DNA of 64,000 nucleotides from positions 62,001 through 126,000 of the forward strand of contig NZ_FOFV01000022.1 of NCBI RefSeq assembly GCF_900111005.1. Reading direction: 5' to 3'. Positions within the stretch are counted from its first letter, which is position 1, and every line of letters begins with the position of its first letter. The notes below the pieces were generated by a model that saw nothing but the letters and a program-made list of their open reading frames with translations, had not been told where the DNA came from and did not search any database. The translations under genes and the position numbers were made by a program. The stretch comes from Lentzea albida (lineage in GTDB: Bacteria; Actinomycetota; Actinomycetes; Mycobacteriales; Pseudonocardiaceae). Shown here in pieces: positions 63,330-64,000 of this stretch.

Positions 63330-64000
63330 CGACGGGCGAGTTCGCGCTGCGCACCGACGGAGTGGGCAAGCGGTACCGGAAGGGCTGGGCGTTGCGCGAC
63401 TGCACCCTGGCCCTGCCGGCGGGCGGCGTGATCGCCCTGGTCGGGCCGAACGGCGCGGGCAAGACCACGCTGCTGCGCCTGGTCGTCGGGTTGCTGGCCC
63501 CGAGCACCGGCACGGTGGAGGTCCTCGGCCACGACGTCACCGCCAGCACCTCGCGCACCCTGGCTCGGATCGGGTTCCTGGCCCAGGACCACCCGCTGTA
63601 CAAGCGCTTCACCGTCGCCGAGATGCTCCGCTTCGGCCGCGCCTGCAACCTCCGGTTCGACCAGGGCCTGGCCGAGCACAGGCTGGCGAAGCTGGGCATC
63701 CCGCTCGACCGCAGGACCGGCACGCTCTCCGGCGGGCAGCAGGCCCAGGTCGCGCTCGCCCTGGCGCTGGCGAAGCGCCCGGACCTGCTCGTCCTCGACG
63801 AACCGGTGGCGAGCCTCGACCCGCTGGCCCGGCACGAGTTCATGCAGGTCCTCATGGGCGCGGTGGCCGAAGGGGACGTGACCGTCCTGTTCTCCTCCCA
63901 CGTCGTGCACGAGCTGGAGCGCGTGTGCGACCACCTGGTCGTGCTCGACAACGGCCGGGTCACGCTCACCGGCGACATCGACACCCTGCTCACCGAGCAC
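63326..64000 (+). CDS. ABC transporter ATPase (YtrB-like), cut by window end
   Basis: Open from the GTG at 63326 to the edge, 225 residues seen. Walker A is VGPNGAGKTTLL, the Q-loop region is GFLAQDHPLYKRFTVAE, the signature is LSGGQQAQVALALALA, Walker B is LLVLDEPVASLD and the H-loop FSSHVVHELERVCDH. It is translationally coupled to the YtrA-type repressor, and a permease gene presumably follows outside the window. A likely function is export or sensing of a membrane-active compound. Confidence 0.9.
   Translation, partial: MTTGEFALRTDGVGKRYRKGWALRDCTLALPAGGVIALVGPNGAGKTTLLRLVVGLLAPSTGTVEVLGHDVTASTSRTLARIGFLAQDHPLYKRFTVAEMLRFGRACNLRFDQGLAEHRLAKLGIPLDRRTGTLSGGQQAQVALALALAKRPDLLVLDEPVASLDPLARHEFMQVLMGAVAEGDVTVLFSSHVVHELERVCDHLVVLDNGRVTLTGDIDTLLTEH

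Overview
The window is very GC-rich DNA with GTG and TTG starts and strong third-position G/C bias. Its gene families are actinomycete ones: rodlin-like peptides, an ECF sigma factor with a CU044_5270-type partner, a BTAD regulator, a SpoIIE phosphatase paired with a HAMP-array kinase, and Tat-exported lectin-fused glycosidases. A filamentous actinomycete, perhaps of the Pseudonocardiaceae, is the best guess. This is inferred from gene content; there is no rRNA marker.

Layout. 0-20 kb is mostly housekeeping, envelope and regulation: a glycosyltransferase cut by the window edge, two tandem rodlin-like peptides, a translationally coupled SpoIIE phosphatase/HAMP-array hybrid kinase pair, a bifunctional penicillin-binding protein broken by one extra base, a lipoprotein, a trypsin-like protease, an ECF sigma unit, an AraC regulator, an ATP-dependent DNA ligase and a BTAD regulator. 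20.6-23.2 kb is a manganese unit (Mn catalase, Nramp transporter, DUF2243). 23.2-36 kb is a plant-cell-wall island (GH43 arabinanase, PL9 pectate lyase, GH127 beta-L-arabinofuranosidase, CBM2 esterase) with an AurF-like diiron oxygenase and its ferredoxin-reductase. It is dotted with truncated genes, several of them facing pairs that both lost their 3' ends, which points to repeated deletions.

36.1-58.0 kb is a compact, one-directional biosynthetic cluster of 13 genes that I cannot assign to a known product. A 3,210-residue megasynthase (acyl-AMP ligase, ACP, KS, AT, ACP, luciferase-like monooxygenase, C, A, PCP, terminal C; no thioesterase, no ketoreductase) is preceded by an ATP-grasp ligase, a VioC/AsnO-type Fe(II)/2-oxoglutarate oxygenase, an SDR, a class III aminotransferase, a KAS III enzyme, an acyl-CoA dehydrogenase lacking the usual catalytic Glu, a FlK-type thioesterase, two MFS exporters and a FemAB/GNAT-like transferase. 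It is followed by a BKACE (DUF849) enzyme and a LuxR-type regulator. The likely logic is that small enzymes build and load an unusual amino or short acyl starter, the megasynthase adds one malonyl unit and one amino acid with an oxidation between them, and the terminal C domain releases the chain onto an amine or hydroxyl. This is inference.

58-64 kb holds two small proteins (one a membrane-anchored peptide with a repeated SNGWQ motif), a secreted peptide, a decayed ABC exporter, a YqcI/YcgG-type protein, a large unknown protein, a DUF3159 membrane protein, and a YtrA-type GntR repressor with its ABC ATPase, which runs off the window end.
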